Below are positions 33,379 to 44,019 of a DNA stretch of 64,000 bases, one piece after another. This stretch comes from Paroedura picta. Taxonomy: Eukaryota; Chordata; Lepidosauria; Squamata; Gekkonidae. The notes under the pieces were generated by a model. It was given only the letters and a program-made list of their open reading frames with translations. It ran no database searches and had not been told where the DNA came from. Every line of letters begins with the position of its first letter. The stretch's first letter is position 1. Location of the stretch: NCBI RefSeq assembly GCF_049243985.1, contig NC_135384.1, positions 129,001-193,000 on the forward strand, written 5' to 3'. The translations under genes and the position numbers were made by a program.

Positions 33379-34854
33379 ATGGCAGGCCCCTTGCCCCTTT
33401 GCAGAGCTGTCCTGCTGCTCTCTCTGTGCATCCAGCTGCAATATCACCTCCCTGCTGCCGCCACTCCCCTTTCTCCAGGGGCAGAGGCCCACCCTGGCGA
33501 AGCTTCTCCCAAGACACAAGAGATGCCCCCCAAGGACAAGGTGCAGGTTCGTTCCCTGCCCGAAATCGACCCAGATGCAGCAGCCCATGAGGACAATGGA
33601 GATGACCTCTTCCAAGATGTTGACCCACAGGCCTTGGCCGCAGTTCTCCTGCAAGCTCTTCACCTCCAACCTGAGGAGGCCGGCCAGGGGCAGCCAGACC
33701 TAGAACCCAGCGCCAACGAGGAGAGGGTCCGCAGTGAGACCAAGAGCTCAGACTTACAGCCAGCCAGGGGGCAGGGCTGGAAAGGCTGGGAGGAGGGGGG
33801 GCAGGGCTTGGGGGAGGAGGCTCCTGACCAGGAGGAGGTGGAGACCTTGAAGTCAATGCTGCAGGAGCTGCAGTGGTACACTCCCATGGCCAAACGGGAG
33901 GAGCACCCCCTGGAAGGCACCCAGAGTGATGTGCTCACGGAGCTGGAGGAGTACGAACCTCTTCGAGTCCACACCAAGCGCAAGGCCCCCCCCAGCGAGC
34001 CGTGGGAGGGGGCCCGAAAGCTAAGGCAGCAGCAGCACCTGGAGCACCAGCTCCTCCAGAGGCGCTATGAGGAACTGGCCGAGAGCCGCAGGCAGGCCGA
34101 GGAGGCGCGCCGGGCAGCGGCTGAGGAGGAGCGCCTGGCAGACATGGCCTCAGACCTGCTCCTTCAGTACCTGCTGAAGGATGGGGAGGAGAGCCAAGAG
34201 GAGGGTGGGCCGAGCACCGAGGAGACCACCCGCAAAGGGGGCAGCGCCTTGCTGTTTGAGGATGAGGAGGGAAATGTGGCTGAGGACAAGCGCTCCAATG
34301 AGGCCCCGGAGGAGGAGGAGGACGGGGAGGACATCGACCCCAACACCATCGATCGCCTCATTGAGCTGTCCAGCAAGCTCCACCTGCCCGCCGATGATGT
34401 CATAGACATAATTAATGACGTTGAGAAGAAGAAGGAGGAGGTAGTGGTGCCAGAAGCCCCCAGCAAGGGCAAGGCCCCAGCAACAATTCTCCCTCGAGAC
34501 AAGCCCAAGAAGACCCCCGCCTACCCACCTGGCCCAAAGTCCATACTGAAGCCCTACTACCATCCTCTGGCCCGACAGCCTCCCCACCGCCTCCCCAAAG
34601 ATGAGGATGCCTGGAACGAAGTCCTGAGAGGAGATGAATATCCAGCCCCCAAGTGGTTCCGCGCCCAGCCAGACGTCCTCTCTAACCACATCAGCCCCAG
34701 GACTTTCCAGCCCCTGGCCTCCCGTCCCTATGCCCACCTCCCAGGCAGCCCCATAGTGCCACGGGAGGAGTACTACGAAGACAGCCATGGCCAAGAGGAG
34801 GAGCTGGAGAACTACATCGAGAAAGTGCTGCTGAAGCGTCCCAAGGGCTTCTAG
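33379..34854 (+). CDS. VGF: Neurosecretory protein VGF (prohormone)
   Basis: VGF is a secreted neuroendocrine precursor that enters dense-core granules and is cut into peptides acting in energy balance and synaptic plasticity. This single coding exon gives 491 aa, against 615 in human. Residues 1 to about 27 form a signal peptide (AVLLLSLCIQL core). Conserved blocks follow: DVDPQALAAVLLQAL (80-94), ARRAAAEEERLADMASDLLL (243-262), EDKR (302-305, the dibasic site before the NERP-like segment), DRLIELSSKLHLPADDV (325-341), DAWNEVL (410-416) and QEEELENYIEKVLLKRP near the end. The TLQP peptide start is altered (PRTFQP, 440-445), and no AQEE-type dibasic site is seen. Three extra residues (KGF) follow the usual Arg-Pro end. 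The ATG is the first after the acceptor at 33358 and is followed directly by the signal peptide. Confidence 0.97.
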   Translation: MAGPLPLCRAVLLLSLCIQLQYHLPAAATPLSPGAEAHPGEASPKTQEMPPKDKVQVRSLPEIDPDAAAHEDNGDDLFQDVDPQALAAVLLQALHLQPEEAGQGQPDLEPSANEERVRSETKSSDLQPARGQGWKGWEEGGQGLGEEAPDQEEVETLKSMLQELQWYTPMAKREEHPLEGTQSDVLTELEEYEPLRVHTKRKAPPSEPWEGARKLRQQQHLEHQLLQRRYEELAESRRQAEEARRAAAEEERLADMASDLLLQYLLKDGEESQEEGGPSTEETTRKGGSALLFEDEEGNVAEDKRSNEAPEEEEDGEDIDPNTIDRLIELSSKLHLPADDVIDIINDVEKKKEEVVVPEAPSKGKAPATILPRDKPKKTPAYPPGPKSILKPYYHPLARQPPHRLPKDEDAWNEVLRGDEYPAPKWFRAQPDVLSNHISPRTFQPLASRPYAHLPGSPIVPREEYYEDSHGQEEELENYIEKVLLKRPKGF

Positions 34855-35621
34855 CGAAACCCAGCACTTTTGCCTCCCCTCCTGCTCCCCTTCCTCACCC
34901 AAAGAAACTCCACCGTCTCTGACATTAATCCAGATTCTGCATGAGTCGGGAAATACGTCTACCTGCCCCATGAAAGGTCCCCAGGCAGAAGTGGGCTGCT
35001 GCCTCTCAAAAAGGACACCCTTGCCTCCTTCCCATCAAAGAAACAACCCCTTCCTGTCCCCCCACCCCATGGAAAGAGAAGCAGAGTCAACCCTCCCCCC
35101 CGCCCAGCAGTGGCCAAAGCCCATTCCCCCCACCATCTGTACATGTGAAGGAGTGGGCAAGCAGCCTCTGTCACCAAGTGACCCTCCCTGGTAGGGGGGG
35201 GGGGAGTAGGGCACTAAGGACAGAAGACCTATAGACAGGGGCATTCTGTAGCAACACACTGGGCCAGTGCCCCCAGTTTTGACAGCTCCAAGGAAACTCA
35301 ACACATCTAGAAAGAAGGGGGTTTGTGGCTCCCCTCCCGCCCCATGTATCCAGATCCCAGCCTTTGCAGGTGCTGAGTCCAACTCCTTTCCCACATCTGT
35401 CAGGACCTGCTGTGGCTCTGGCCCATACTAACAGCCCCCCCAAGTTCTCCCATCCTCTCTGGCAGGGGCAGTGTTTCTTGGGGCTCTGTGGGCTGCAGTG
35501 GGAGGCAGGAAGTTGTTCTGCCATTGGATAATGTAGCCTTAATGCACCCCTTGTTTGCCCCTGCAGCACCCCAGAGCCTCCTGTTCCTTAATGCTCCACT
35601 TCCTCTCTCTTCTAAGAGCGA
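34855..35621 (+). other. VGF 3' UTR and flank
   Basis: No AATAAA is seen here. The VGF transcript may end at an unlisted variant signal or continue to 37.39 kb. Confidence 0.4.
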
Positions 35622-35702
35622 TAGGGCTGTGTCCTACATTGTGCAACGGGTTGGACTAGATGACCCAGGAGGTCCCTTCCAACTCTATGATTCTACGATT
35701 CT
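35622..35702 (+). mobile_element. CR1 LINE 3' tail
   Basis: GGGTTGGACTAGATGACCCA leads to CCAACTCTATGATTCTACG, the standard CR1 end. Confidence 0.82.
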
Positions 35703-36115
35703 AGAGCTTTGGAGGCAACCCTGAATTGGATGGCACAGGCTAACCCCAGCAGCAGAGGGGAAGGGTGGGCCTGGTTAGTCCTTAGGTGGGAGGCAACCAG
35801 AGAAGCCCAGAGCTGCTACTCAAAGGGAGGCCGACCCCTATGACCCTGTCTGGCCTCGAAAACCTGACAGAGCTGCAACCTGACAGAGCTTTATGAATAC
35901 TCAGCTAGAAATCAGAGGGAAGGTTATGAGTCTGGGGTGAAGGGAGGGAGACTAGTGCTTTTAACAGATATTCATAACCTCCCTTTTATTAGGGACCTGT
36001 GCCCAAGGGTCAGAATATGCCTTAAAGTGCTAAAAAGCTGACAGAAAGTTCTAGAACTTAAATGCCATTTAAGGGGTCCAAGTATGTGCTGCTCCTTATT
36101 TACTGTGTATTAGTT

Positions 36116-36508
36116 CAGGGGTCCCCAACCCTCGGTCCACGGCCCGGTACCAGGACACAAAGGCCATCATACCGGGCCGCCAGCAGCTGCGCCTGCCTCC
36201 CCACCCCTGCAGCGAGAGGGGGGGAAAGAGGCTGGCACGACAGCCAGTGCGGCAGGCGCGGCAGCTGACGCGGCAGCTATGCAAACGCGCACGTGCGGAA
36301 CTGCCGCGCATGCACGTTTGTGCCCCCTGGTGGCCAAAACGTGCACGCGTGGCAACTCTGCGCATGCGTGTTACCGCCACCTGGTGGCCAAAACGCGCAT
36401 GCGCAGAAATTGGGCATGCGCATTTATGAGCAACTGCGGCAGCCGGGCTGCTGGCACTCCCCCACCCCCGGAGGCGGTCCCCGACCAGAAGAAGGTTGGG
36501 GACCGTTG
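36116..36508. mobile_element. Non-autonomous hAT element (MITE), copy 2, with CTCF-like and NRF1-like motifs
   Basis: The element is 393 bases. The ends CAGGGGTCCCCAACC and GGTTGGGGACCGTTG are inverted repeats, and a perfect 8-base target duplication TATTAGTT lies at 36108-36115 and 36509-36516. Inside, a unit of about 60 bases is repeated. Each unit has a CTCF-like core (GCCCCCTGGTGGCC at 36322-36335; CGCCACCTGGTGGCC at 36375-36389). NRF1-like palindromes GCGCATGCG lie at 36360-36368 and 36395-36403. Whether proteins bind is not known. Confidence 0.88.
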
Positions 36509-36516
36509 TATTAGTT

Positions 36517-37388
36517 TACCTGGTTATGGGGTCCTTGAATTGAAGAGATTAAATTCCAGGTATGGTTGTCCTTGTCCATGCCCGGCTGCTGCTCAATGAC
36601 ACTGCCCCCCACTGGAGGGCTTGCCCAAGAGAGCACTGATCAAGCTCCAGAGAGGGTATGGGGGAGCCTGGAGGCAGTGCACCCCTGTTCCAGTGAGAAG
36701 TCTCAACTCTTGCCTGCAGGAGGAACAGCCCTCTCTGGGTCAAGATGGCCAGAAGGAGGCGGCCAAGTCCCTGCCCCTTGGCAGTGAGACCCCAATCCCT
36801 TGACAGGCTGAACTTCACCGGAAAGCTTTTTGGAAGGATTGCATCTTAACTGTTCCCAGTGGCAAGTAAAGACCCTTGTAGGAGATCACCACTCCAGAAG
36901 GGAAGGCCCCAGAAGGGTTCTTTAGAAAGGAGAGACTGGGGCAGGAGAGAGCATCAGCAAAGATAACCCTGCAGTCCAAGGCCTGGTGCTGAGGGGAGGG
37001 GCCGCAGGGATTAGCCCCCTCTCCCGCCCACTTCTTCCAGCCCCCAATTACAGCCTGCAAAGGTACTCAGCCTTCCTTCCAGCCATGGAGTTGTCTGGGC
37101 TCTACCAGGCACCCAAGCCTCAGCAATCGGCAGGCGACCGGGGGGGGGGGGAGCATGCTCTGCCACACCTACCTGGGCAAGTCCACGCACACCCAAAGCT
37201 GCGTCTGAGGTGGGGGGGGAGGGGACTTGGGGGGAGGGCAGCAAGGGGATGACCGGGCATGCCTCCAGTTCCTTCCCCACCCATCGGCATCGGCCTGCGA
37301 GTTTCTTCTTGGCTTTGTGACGTCCTGTCCTGTAAAACCAAACCAGACCCTCGTTGTCTCTGTGTCCTGATCCATGTGTGGTCCTTGA
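36517..37388. other. Convergent spacer or distal VGF 3' UTR
   Basis: No gene is seen. A poly(G) run lies at 37141-37151. ATTAAA near 36549 could be a weak poly(A) signal. Confidence 0.4.
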
Positions 37389-37394
37389 AATAAA
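37389..37394 (+). terminator. Candidate poly(A) signal for VGF (a second AATAAA at 37454-37459)
   Basis: AATAAA is followed by CTGTTCAGACTGCTGTTGT, which is GT-rich. If it serves VGF, the 3' UTR would be about 2.5 kb and include the CR1 tail and the hAT element. That is longer than the mammalian one, so the assignment is tentative. Confidence 0.45.
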
Positions 37395-37459
37395 ACCTGT
37401 TCAGACTGCTGTTGTAAATAACACTTGGGATCTCGCTAGTTTTGCTAAGAAAGAATAAA

Positions 37460-37950
37460 AGCAACTATTTTATTACGAGTTCCTCTTGTCATTTACGGCC
37501 CACGCAGACTGGCCAGAAGGAGCCGGTCAGAGTCCAGCACGGAGCTTGGGGCAGGTGGGTGGGCAGGCTTCCCCTCCAGCCCCAGGCAGGCAGAGCCAGA
37601 AGGCCGCCAGCAGAGCTGGGCTGGGGAAGTCTACAGAGCCCCCGGAAGACGTCAGCCAGCAGTGTGGGAAGATCTGGGGAGCGCCGCCCCAGAACAGGGA
37701 GGTGGGGTGGGGCAACATAGGCATGTAGGTGCAAGCTCACTCCTCCCTTCTCCTTGGGGGGAGAGGCCTGGCAGGCACCCTCTGCGGCTTCAACTGCCCC
37801 CCCCCTTGCTGACCAGCCCTAGTGAGGCAGGTAGGCAGGCGGGTACAGAGCCTCCCCCCTTTCCTTCCCTCCTCCCCCATCCCCTCCCCTCCCATGGGTA
37901 AAAGGGTCCCTCGGCAAGAAAAAGAACCAAGCCAGAGTCTTCCACAGCAC
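37460..37950. other. Spacer between the VGF and AP1S1 3' ends
   Basis: No gene is seen. Confidence 0.5.
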
Positions 37951-37956
37951 TTTATT
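37951..37956 (-). terminator. Poly(A) signal of AP1S1
   Basis: TTTATT on the plus strand reads AATAAA on the minus strand, about 600 bases after the AP1S1 stop. Confidence 0.75.
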
Positions 37957-38550
37957 CCAAAAAAAAGGGAAGACACGCCCATTCCTGGTTTGGAGCAAGG
38001 ATGCTCAGGGGCGGGGGGTAGCGTCAAGAGGACAGACACAACAGCCACACACCACTACCAGAGTACAGTGTGCAGCCCCCTCTTCAGTTGGGGGGGGGAA
38101 GCAGACCAGCAGAGGCCTCTGCCAAACTCCCCTGCGGCCTCGTCCCCCTCCTGCTGCTGCCACTGCTGCTGGGCTGTCTGTCAGTCACATGCTCTGCTCG
38201 CTGCTGGGATGAGTCACCAACCTGGGGGCGGTGGCAGGAGGGGCCTGGTGGTTGGTGCAAACAGATGGGGGGGACCAGGAGTTGGAGGGGAGCGGCAGGG
38301 CCCAGCTGAGCCTTCCCTGCAGGGAGCCGGGGCTGACCCCCCTCTAGGAGACACAGGGTTACCCCCCAACCACAAAGTGGGATGAGGGGGTGGTCGATAT
38401 TTACACAGTACAGTTTGTGGCTCCCTCCAGTGAGTGGGTTTGTCAAGCACCACGGACTGCAGAGTGTGTGGGTGGTCCCTGCCTCTTGGCCCACTAGGCT
38501 GCGGGGGCAGGGCAGAGTGGCTGGGAGTGCCCAGACACTGTGCTGAGCAG

Positions 38551-41500
38551 CTACGCCAAGCCCATCTCCTCCAGCACACTTCGAGGGGACTCGTCTTCCT
38601 GCAGCAGAGAGAGAGAGAGAGAGATGCAGGGGAGGCACCCATCAGGTCCACGGCACTACCAACCCTTCCCCCTAAATCAAACCAGCCCCAATCAGTATGG
38701 AAGGCTAGCCCTTGGGACATTACAGATAATGGTGATGGAGAGGAATCTTTCAGTGCTGGGGGGCACCAGGAAAAGCTTTCAGTTCAGGGCCTGGGGATGA
38801 GGAGAAGCCCCTTTGCCCCCTCTGCCACAGGGCACTAGAGGGTCACGAGTGCCTCAGCATCTCCCAGCTGCCCACCCCATGGCACGCAAAGGGTTAGTGT
38901 GGCAGGGGTGCAAGGAAGGCCCTTCTCTTCCCCCCATTGCAGAGAGCTGCTGCCAAGGCCACGTCACTCCTGCCAACTGCAGGCAGCACCGTGCCATCCT
39001 CACCAGTGACTCACCATAAGTGGAAGAGGCGTGCTGCAGGGAGGGGGCAGTCCAGCCAAACATTCCACCATCCTCGCTACAGCATAGGAGGCTCAGAGCA
39101 CCCGTAGGCACAGGCTGTCTCAGGAGGAAGGAGTGGGTGGGTGGTCCTCTCACCCAAGTCCCCTCTGGCAGCATGCAGAACCCCCCCTCCCCATGCAGGG
39201 GCCCACCTCTACCTCCTGTAAGAGGTCGGCCTGCTCAATGGCTTTCAGGACACTCTTTTTGGATGTGTCTTGCACCTCGCCCCCCATCAGGAACTCGTCC
39301 AAGATGAAGTAGGCCTTCTCAAAGTTGAAGATGATGTCCAGCTCACAGACCTGGCCCGGGGGGAAAGGGGAAGACAAGGAAAAGGTCATTTTGGGCCAAC
39401 CCCCACCCCAAAAAGCCCAGCAGGCCTCAGACCCATTCAGGACCTGAGCCCCTCCCTCTGCACAGCTGGCCTAGAGGTGGCACCCTCTCTGTGTCTGGAG
39501 GGGCCCAGGTACTCTTCTGAGGCTCAGGGCACGTCCCTGCAGAGGGAGCCATTCAGGAGTCTGGTCAGCAGCCCCCTGCCACTAGGCTCCATGGCGAGAT
39601 GCGGGCAGGGGGCATGTCTTGCGCCACAAACAAGCACGGGACTAACAAAAGAGACATTTGATTGGACTTAAATTGCATTGGCTCCTGCCCAACCACAAAA
39701 TGGGCATGCACACACATACAGTCGAAGCTCACTATGGTATAGGAGTCTCAGCCCATGAGCGCCTGGTTGAATGGCTGCAGCCAGGGTAGTGGCCAATCTC
39801 CCACCTCCCATCCTCCAGGGAGGGATCACTCAACATGTTGCACCGAATAGAAATCCACATGTGGGGTCCCAAAAGAGGTTTGTGGGCCTGGGGGAGGAAG
39901 CAGCAATGGGGAGTGGAAGGGGCCATGCTTGGCCTTGGGGACCTCCCCCAGGGAGATTGCCTTGAGGGCTGCCCATGCTGGGCGTCAAAGGCTCCCCTGT
40001 CCACTTCACTAGAGAAGCATCACTAACATCTGGCACAGGGAACACATCTACATGGGGGGGGGGGGATTTTCAGCCTCCCTCCCAGCTTTTTAGAGTTCTC
40101 TGGAAACCGCCCCCCCCCCATACAGACTGAAGTTTGAAGGTAACAACAACAACAACAACAATTTTATTTGCATCCCACCCTCTCAACTGCTCAGAGGGAA
40201 AGCGAGAAACTTTTTCTTGCAATCTGTGGATGTAAGTCCCTATGGATCAGGGCACTGTTAGCTCATAGAACACGTGTTCTTCCCCCCCACTCCCCTAAAT
40301 TACAGGAACAAGAGGCCTTAGAGCTGTGGTTCTCAACCTGGGGGTTGGGTCCCCTTTGGGGGTCGAACAACCCTTTCACAGGGGTTGCTGCAGGGCAAGC
40401 AGCTTGGCCAGGGGGGGGGGGGGGTGCCATCCACACAGCAGCCTTGCAGATTGAGATTTAGGATGCTTAGAGCTGATCCTGCGTTGAGCAGGGGGTTGGA
40501 CTAGATGGCCTGTATGGCCCCTTCCAACTCTATGATTCTATGATAGAGCATTCATTTTCCTGGAGCAGCGGAAAAGAGTGAGATTGGCATGGTGGGACAA
40601 GAGGCAGAACTGAACTGAGAAACCCCGGAAAAAAAACAATTTATATACCGCCATGGACAATGGATCTTCACGTCATTGGTCAGTTTGGGTTTAATTTCTG
40701 TGAAAGAACCCTTGCCTAATTTTATGGTTGGGGGTCACCACAACAGGAGGAACTGTATTAAAGGGTCGCAGCATTAGGAAGGTTGAGAACCACTATTTTA
40801 GAGCATGACAATATGATCCACAGCACACATGAGCACAGAGGAAGCTGCCTTATACCGACTCAGAGCCCCAGTCTATCAAAGGGAGGACAGCAGCTCAGCT
40901 CTCCACATCTCCTACACCCTCATCTTTACAATGGGGGATGCAGCTGGGAGCGTCTGCCACCCAATCAAATGCTTTGCCCCTGAGCCACAGCTCCTCCCCA
41001 TCCCAAGTAATGTGCCAGACTCCCCCACCCCTCCCCTCCCCTGGGACAGGACCCCTCCCCAAACCCCAGTGGCCAGGACAGGACAGGCCACTCACTCACA
41101 CTGCCAAAATATTTGTCCAGCAATTCGACATATCGGTGGATGAGCTCCAACGTGATCAGTTCGTTGTCTTGTTCTTCAATGGCACAGCAGAAGTACAAGC
41201 TGGCATACCTGGGCATGCAAGGAAGAGAAGTGGGCCATGCTCTTACGGTCTGCTGCACTGTTGTCTCTGGCCCACCCAAGCCAGCTGAAGGTATTTTATC
41301 ACCCCAAGGAAAGGCTGCTCACCCAGCCACCCAAGTCCAGGCCTCAGCTCCAGCCCTGGCAGTAGTCCAGGAAAGACAGGCCACTGGAGCCTTCTTTCTT
41401 AATTTTATCATTGGTCTTATATACCACCCGCCTCTGTGCTTCGCCAGCCCCTGGTGAACCAGCCCTGCCCAGTGCCTCGCCGCCTCTGGGGTAGAGCAGC

Positions 41501-43150
41501 CACTCTGGCACCTGGCACCCACCCTGCTCAGTCTTCTCCAGGGCTAAGAATGAGCTGTGGGTGGTAACAGAAGAGAGGTAGCACAGGGGTGTGGTCCAGA
41601 CTGCTGGACTAATATCTGCGAGACCCAGGTTCATGCCAAGGGAACTTGTGGGGTGACTCTCTCAGCCTAGCCTACCTCACAGTTGCTGTGAAGATAGAAT
41701 GGAGGAAAGGAGAACAATGTAAGCCACTCTGGGTCCCTGAAGGGGAGGAAGGCAGGGGGCCAACAAAGAGCAGGGTACAGGGAGGACAGTCAGTGCACAC
41801 AGAAGCAGCAAGGAGGATGGACTTGGTGGGAGAGGCAAGGGGGGGCTTTGTATCCACACACCCACCAGAGCCGGGCTCTGCAGCAACACACCTGCCGCAG
41901 CTGGGCTGGAAGAAGCATTCCTTGCCAGGCAAGCTGCACCCGGAAGCAAAGTACTGAGCAGCTCGGGGGGGGGGGGTCCTGCAGGCCACTGGGGCCTCAG
42001 CAGCCTGACTGGGGGCAGCTAAGCCTCCAGCTCCAAGGGCTTCTCACTCCCGGGCCTCCCCTTGTTAGCCAGCCAGTCCAAGGCAGAATGGTCTGCAGAC
42101 CTAATGGGGGGTGGGGGGGAAGGATCTTCCTGGCCTGCTGCAAGATCCTTCAGCCTCCTTCCTTTGGTGGAACCCCTGAAAGGGAGGCACTTGGGGCTTC
42201 ATCCGAGTAGGCAACCAACCGTCCCTCTCCCGAGAATGAGGGAGCCAATGCAGCTCCAGGGATCTGCCAGGAGAGGGAGAAGGCACTGCCCCCACCCCCA
42301 CAGCAGCAAGGAGCCAAACTCCCTTAGGAGAACTCAGCCTAGACCAGGCCCTGGCACCAGAGCACCCCCACAGAGCTCCAAGGAGCCCCCAACAGGTAAA
42401 ATCACCTTTTGTAGACCACCTTCAGGTCCCGCCACTCAAGGAAGCTGCACATCTTGGGTTTGCGGGCCAGCACCACCTGCATAAGCTCACGCACCATCTT
42501 CTTCTTGTCCTTGTCCGAGGTGGCCAGGTACCACTTCTGCAGACGCAGCTTCCCTTGCCGGCTGAAGAGCAACATAAAGCGCATCTGCGGAGACATGGGG
42601 GGCAAGGGTGGGAGCTCAGCCACGCCTTTGAGCTGTCAAGTCCGTGCTGTCTGCTCCAACGGGCCCGATGGCAGCTCTCCAGCCTCTGGGGCCGAGGTCC
42701 TCCCCAGCACCGGCTCCCACCCCGCCCCTGCGCAGCAGCCCTTCCCCACGCCCTGCCCACTGGTGCCCCAGAAGCGGGATCAGAGGCCGGGGGAGCACTG
42801 AGGGCCGCTTGGGCCCGCTGTCTCGGGCGCTTTCCCTCCGCACCCTGCCGTGAAGAGGCCCCGGGGGGGGGGGAGGGGACGTGGGAAAGCCAGCGCCCCG
42901 AGCCCCGCCCGCTAATTGCGCCCGGGACGGGGGGAAACGGGAGGGCTCTGGACGGGCGCACCCACGGGGATGGGGCGGGAGGGGCCACGCAGCTGAGGCC
43001 GTCCCACCGCCTGCGCGCTCCCGACGGGCCGGGCCGGGCCTGCAGGGAGGGAGCCTTCCGCGGTTTCGAGCTCTGGGCCCGGCCGCTACTCGAGCCCCCC
43101 CGCCCCGGGAGGGGGCAGCATCGAGGGGTTCCTCCCGCCCCGCTCACCAT
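38551..43150 (-). CDS. AP1S1: AP-1 complex subunit sigma-1A (five coding exons)
   Basis: This is the small chain of the clathrin adaptor AP-1, which sorts cargo between the trans-Golgi network and endosomes. Coding exons in transcript order: 43150-43148, 42584-42406, 41208-41100, 39350-39213, 38598-38551. All have GT/AG borders and phases agree. The first coding exon holds only the initiator ATG (CGCCACCATG|GTGAGC), and exon 2 begins with a second ATG, giving [20 protein letters not shown] as in human. The product is 158 aa, the same length as human. The clathrin adaptor small-chain motifs are plain: [40 protein letters not shown] and [17 protein letters not shown]. The C-terminus [15 protein letters not shown] equals human. 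Differences are conservative (DKDKKK, AIEEQ, GGEVQ). Confidence 0.98.
40325..40796. mobile_element. SPIN-like hAT element, interrupted by a CR1 tail
   Basis: The left end reads TGTGGTTCTCAACCTGGGGG with CCCCTTTGGGGGTCGAACAA following. The right end reads GGTTGGGGGTCACCACAACA and GAAGGTTGAGAACCACTAT. These match, from memory, the SPIN/URR1 group of hAT elements. The 8-base target duplication is CTTAGAGC/TTTAGAGC (40317-40324 and 40797-40804, one mismatch). It lies in AP1S1 intron 3. It has no transposase frame, so it is non-autonomous. Confidence 0.75.
40451..40544 (+). mobile_element. CR1 LINE 3' tail nested in the hAT element
   Basis: TTTAGGATGCTTAGAGCTGA through GTTGGACTAGATGGCCTGTA to CTATGATTCTATGAT; nearly the same text as at 19299-19388. 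It must be younger than its host element. Confidence 0.8.
40833..41001 (-). mobile_element. tRNA-derived SINE, other family, minus
   Basis: GGAAGCTGCCTTATACCGAC at the left and CTGAGCCACAGCTCCTCCCC at the right are the two ends of a common squamate SINE. The right end is the reversed tRNA-like head. It is diverged. Confidence 0.6.
41583..41745 (+). mobile_element. Diverged tRNA-derived SINE
   Basis: GGTGTGGTCCAGACTGCTGG (A-box-like), GACCCAGGTTCATGCC (B-box-like), and the body GCCTACCTCACAGTTGCTGT then AGATAGAATGGAGGA. It lies in AP1S1 intron 2. Confidence 0.6.
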
Positions 43151-43640
43151 GGTGGCGACAGCGGTAGTTTGTCCCACGCGGGCCCCCGTCCGACCGACCG
43201 ACCGTCCACCCTTCTCCCGAACCTGCCCAGGTGCCTCCCGGCGGGCCCCGCCTCCCATGCCGCGCATGCGTTCAGGGTCCGCTTCCGCGAGGGGTCGGAC
43301 GGGCTGCCGTCATTCCTGGCAACGGGGGGCGGGGCCTCGGCCAAGCGGGCGGAAGAAGTGAGGTGGCGGTCGCTATGGCGACGCCGGGGAGTGGGTGGGG
43401 CTGCGAGGCGGAAGAACGGATGGGAATCCGCCGAGGAGGGGCGGGGCAGTAAGCGGCCTCAGGGGAAAGAGGGAGGAACCGGGCTGGAGGTTGCCATGGC
43501 AATGACCGCGGGGCCAACGGCGAGCAGGCCCCGATGGGGGCGGAGCAAACCTGCAGCCGTACCTGGAGAGGCTCTCGCGCGGGGCTGGCGCCTCCCAGGG
43601 ACCCCGCGCAGCCTGACGCCGCTCACCTCGCGCTCCCCGG
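42640..43640 (-). promoter_or_regulatory. AP1S1: AP1S1 CpG-island promoter with RFX-like motifs
   Basis: CpG-dense, TATA-less DNA surrounds the first exon at 43148-43150. Upstream of the ATG lie GTTGCCATGGCAA (43490-43502), an almost perfect RFX/X-box palindrome, and GTCGCTATGGCGAC (43368-43381), a weaker one. Long frames on both strands here come from the base composition and are not taken as genes. Confidence 0.7.
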
Positions 43641-44013
43641 GCCCCCCTCTGCCTTTCCATTCAAGGCGGAGCCCCTGCGGGCAGGCCCAGTTCTTCAGAT
43701 CCTGGCTTTCCAGACCCAGCCGCCCCTCTCCTGCAGGGGCTTCCTGACCCATGCTCCCGATCGATCCTCGGAGGCAGCCGTTCTGTCAGCTGGGCCACCC
43801 TGTAGTACATTCCCTGAAACAGCCCGCCCCGCCCCCCCCCCCCGCCGCCCTGCAGAAATGCAAGTGTTATGGCTGCTTCTGTGCAACCCACCAGCCCCCC
43901 TGCATTGCCCATTGCCTCCAGCTAAGAGCCGCTGTCTGAGCAAGCGGGACAGAACCTCTGGCAGGATGCTTCAAAGAAGTTCCTTGGTCGCTGCTAGAGT
44001 GGATGTCGTGTCC
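43641..44013. other. Spacer between the AP1S1 promoter and the SERPINE1 3' end
   Basis: No gene is seen. A poly(C) run lies near 43834. Confidence 0.5.
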
Positions 44014-44019
44014 TTTATT
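44014..44019 (-). terminator. Poly(A) signal of SERPINE1
   Basis: TTTATT on plus is AATAAA on minus, giving a 3' UTR of about 1.3 kb. Confidence 0.7.

Noticed and set aside
34150-34971. 273-codon frame antisense to VGF
   Set aside because: It mirrors the Glu-rich VGF codons; such antisense frames are common.
42422-43361. Frames of about 280 codons on both strands around the AP1S1 first exon
   Set aside because: They overlap AP1S1 exons and the CpG island on both strands; GC composition explains them.
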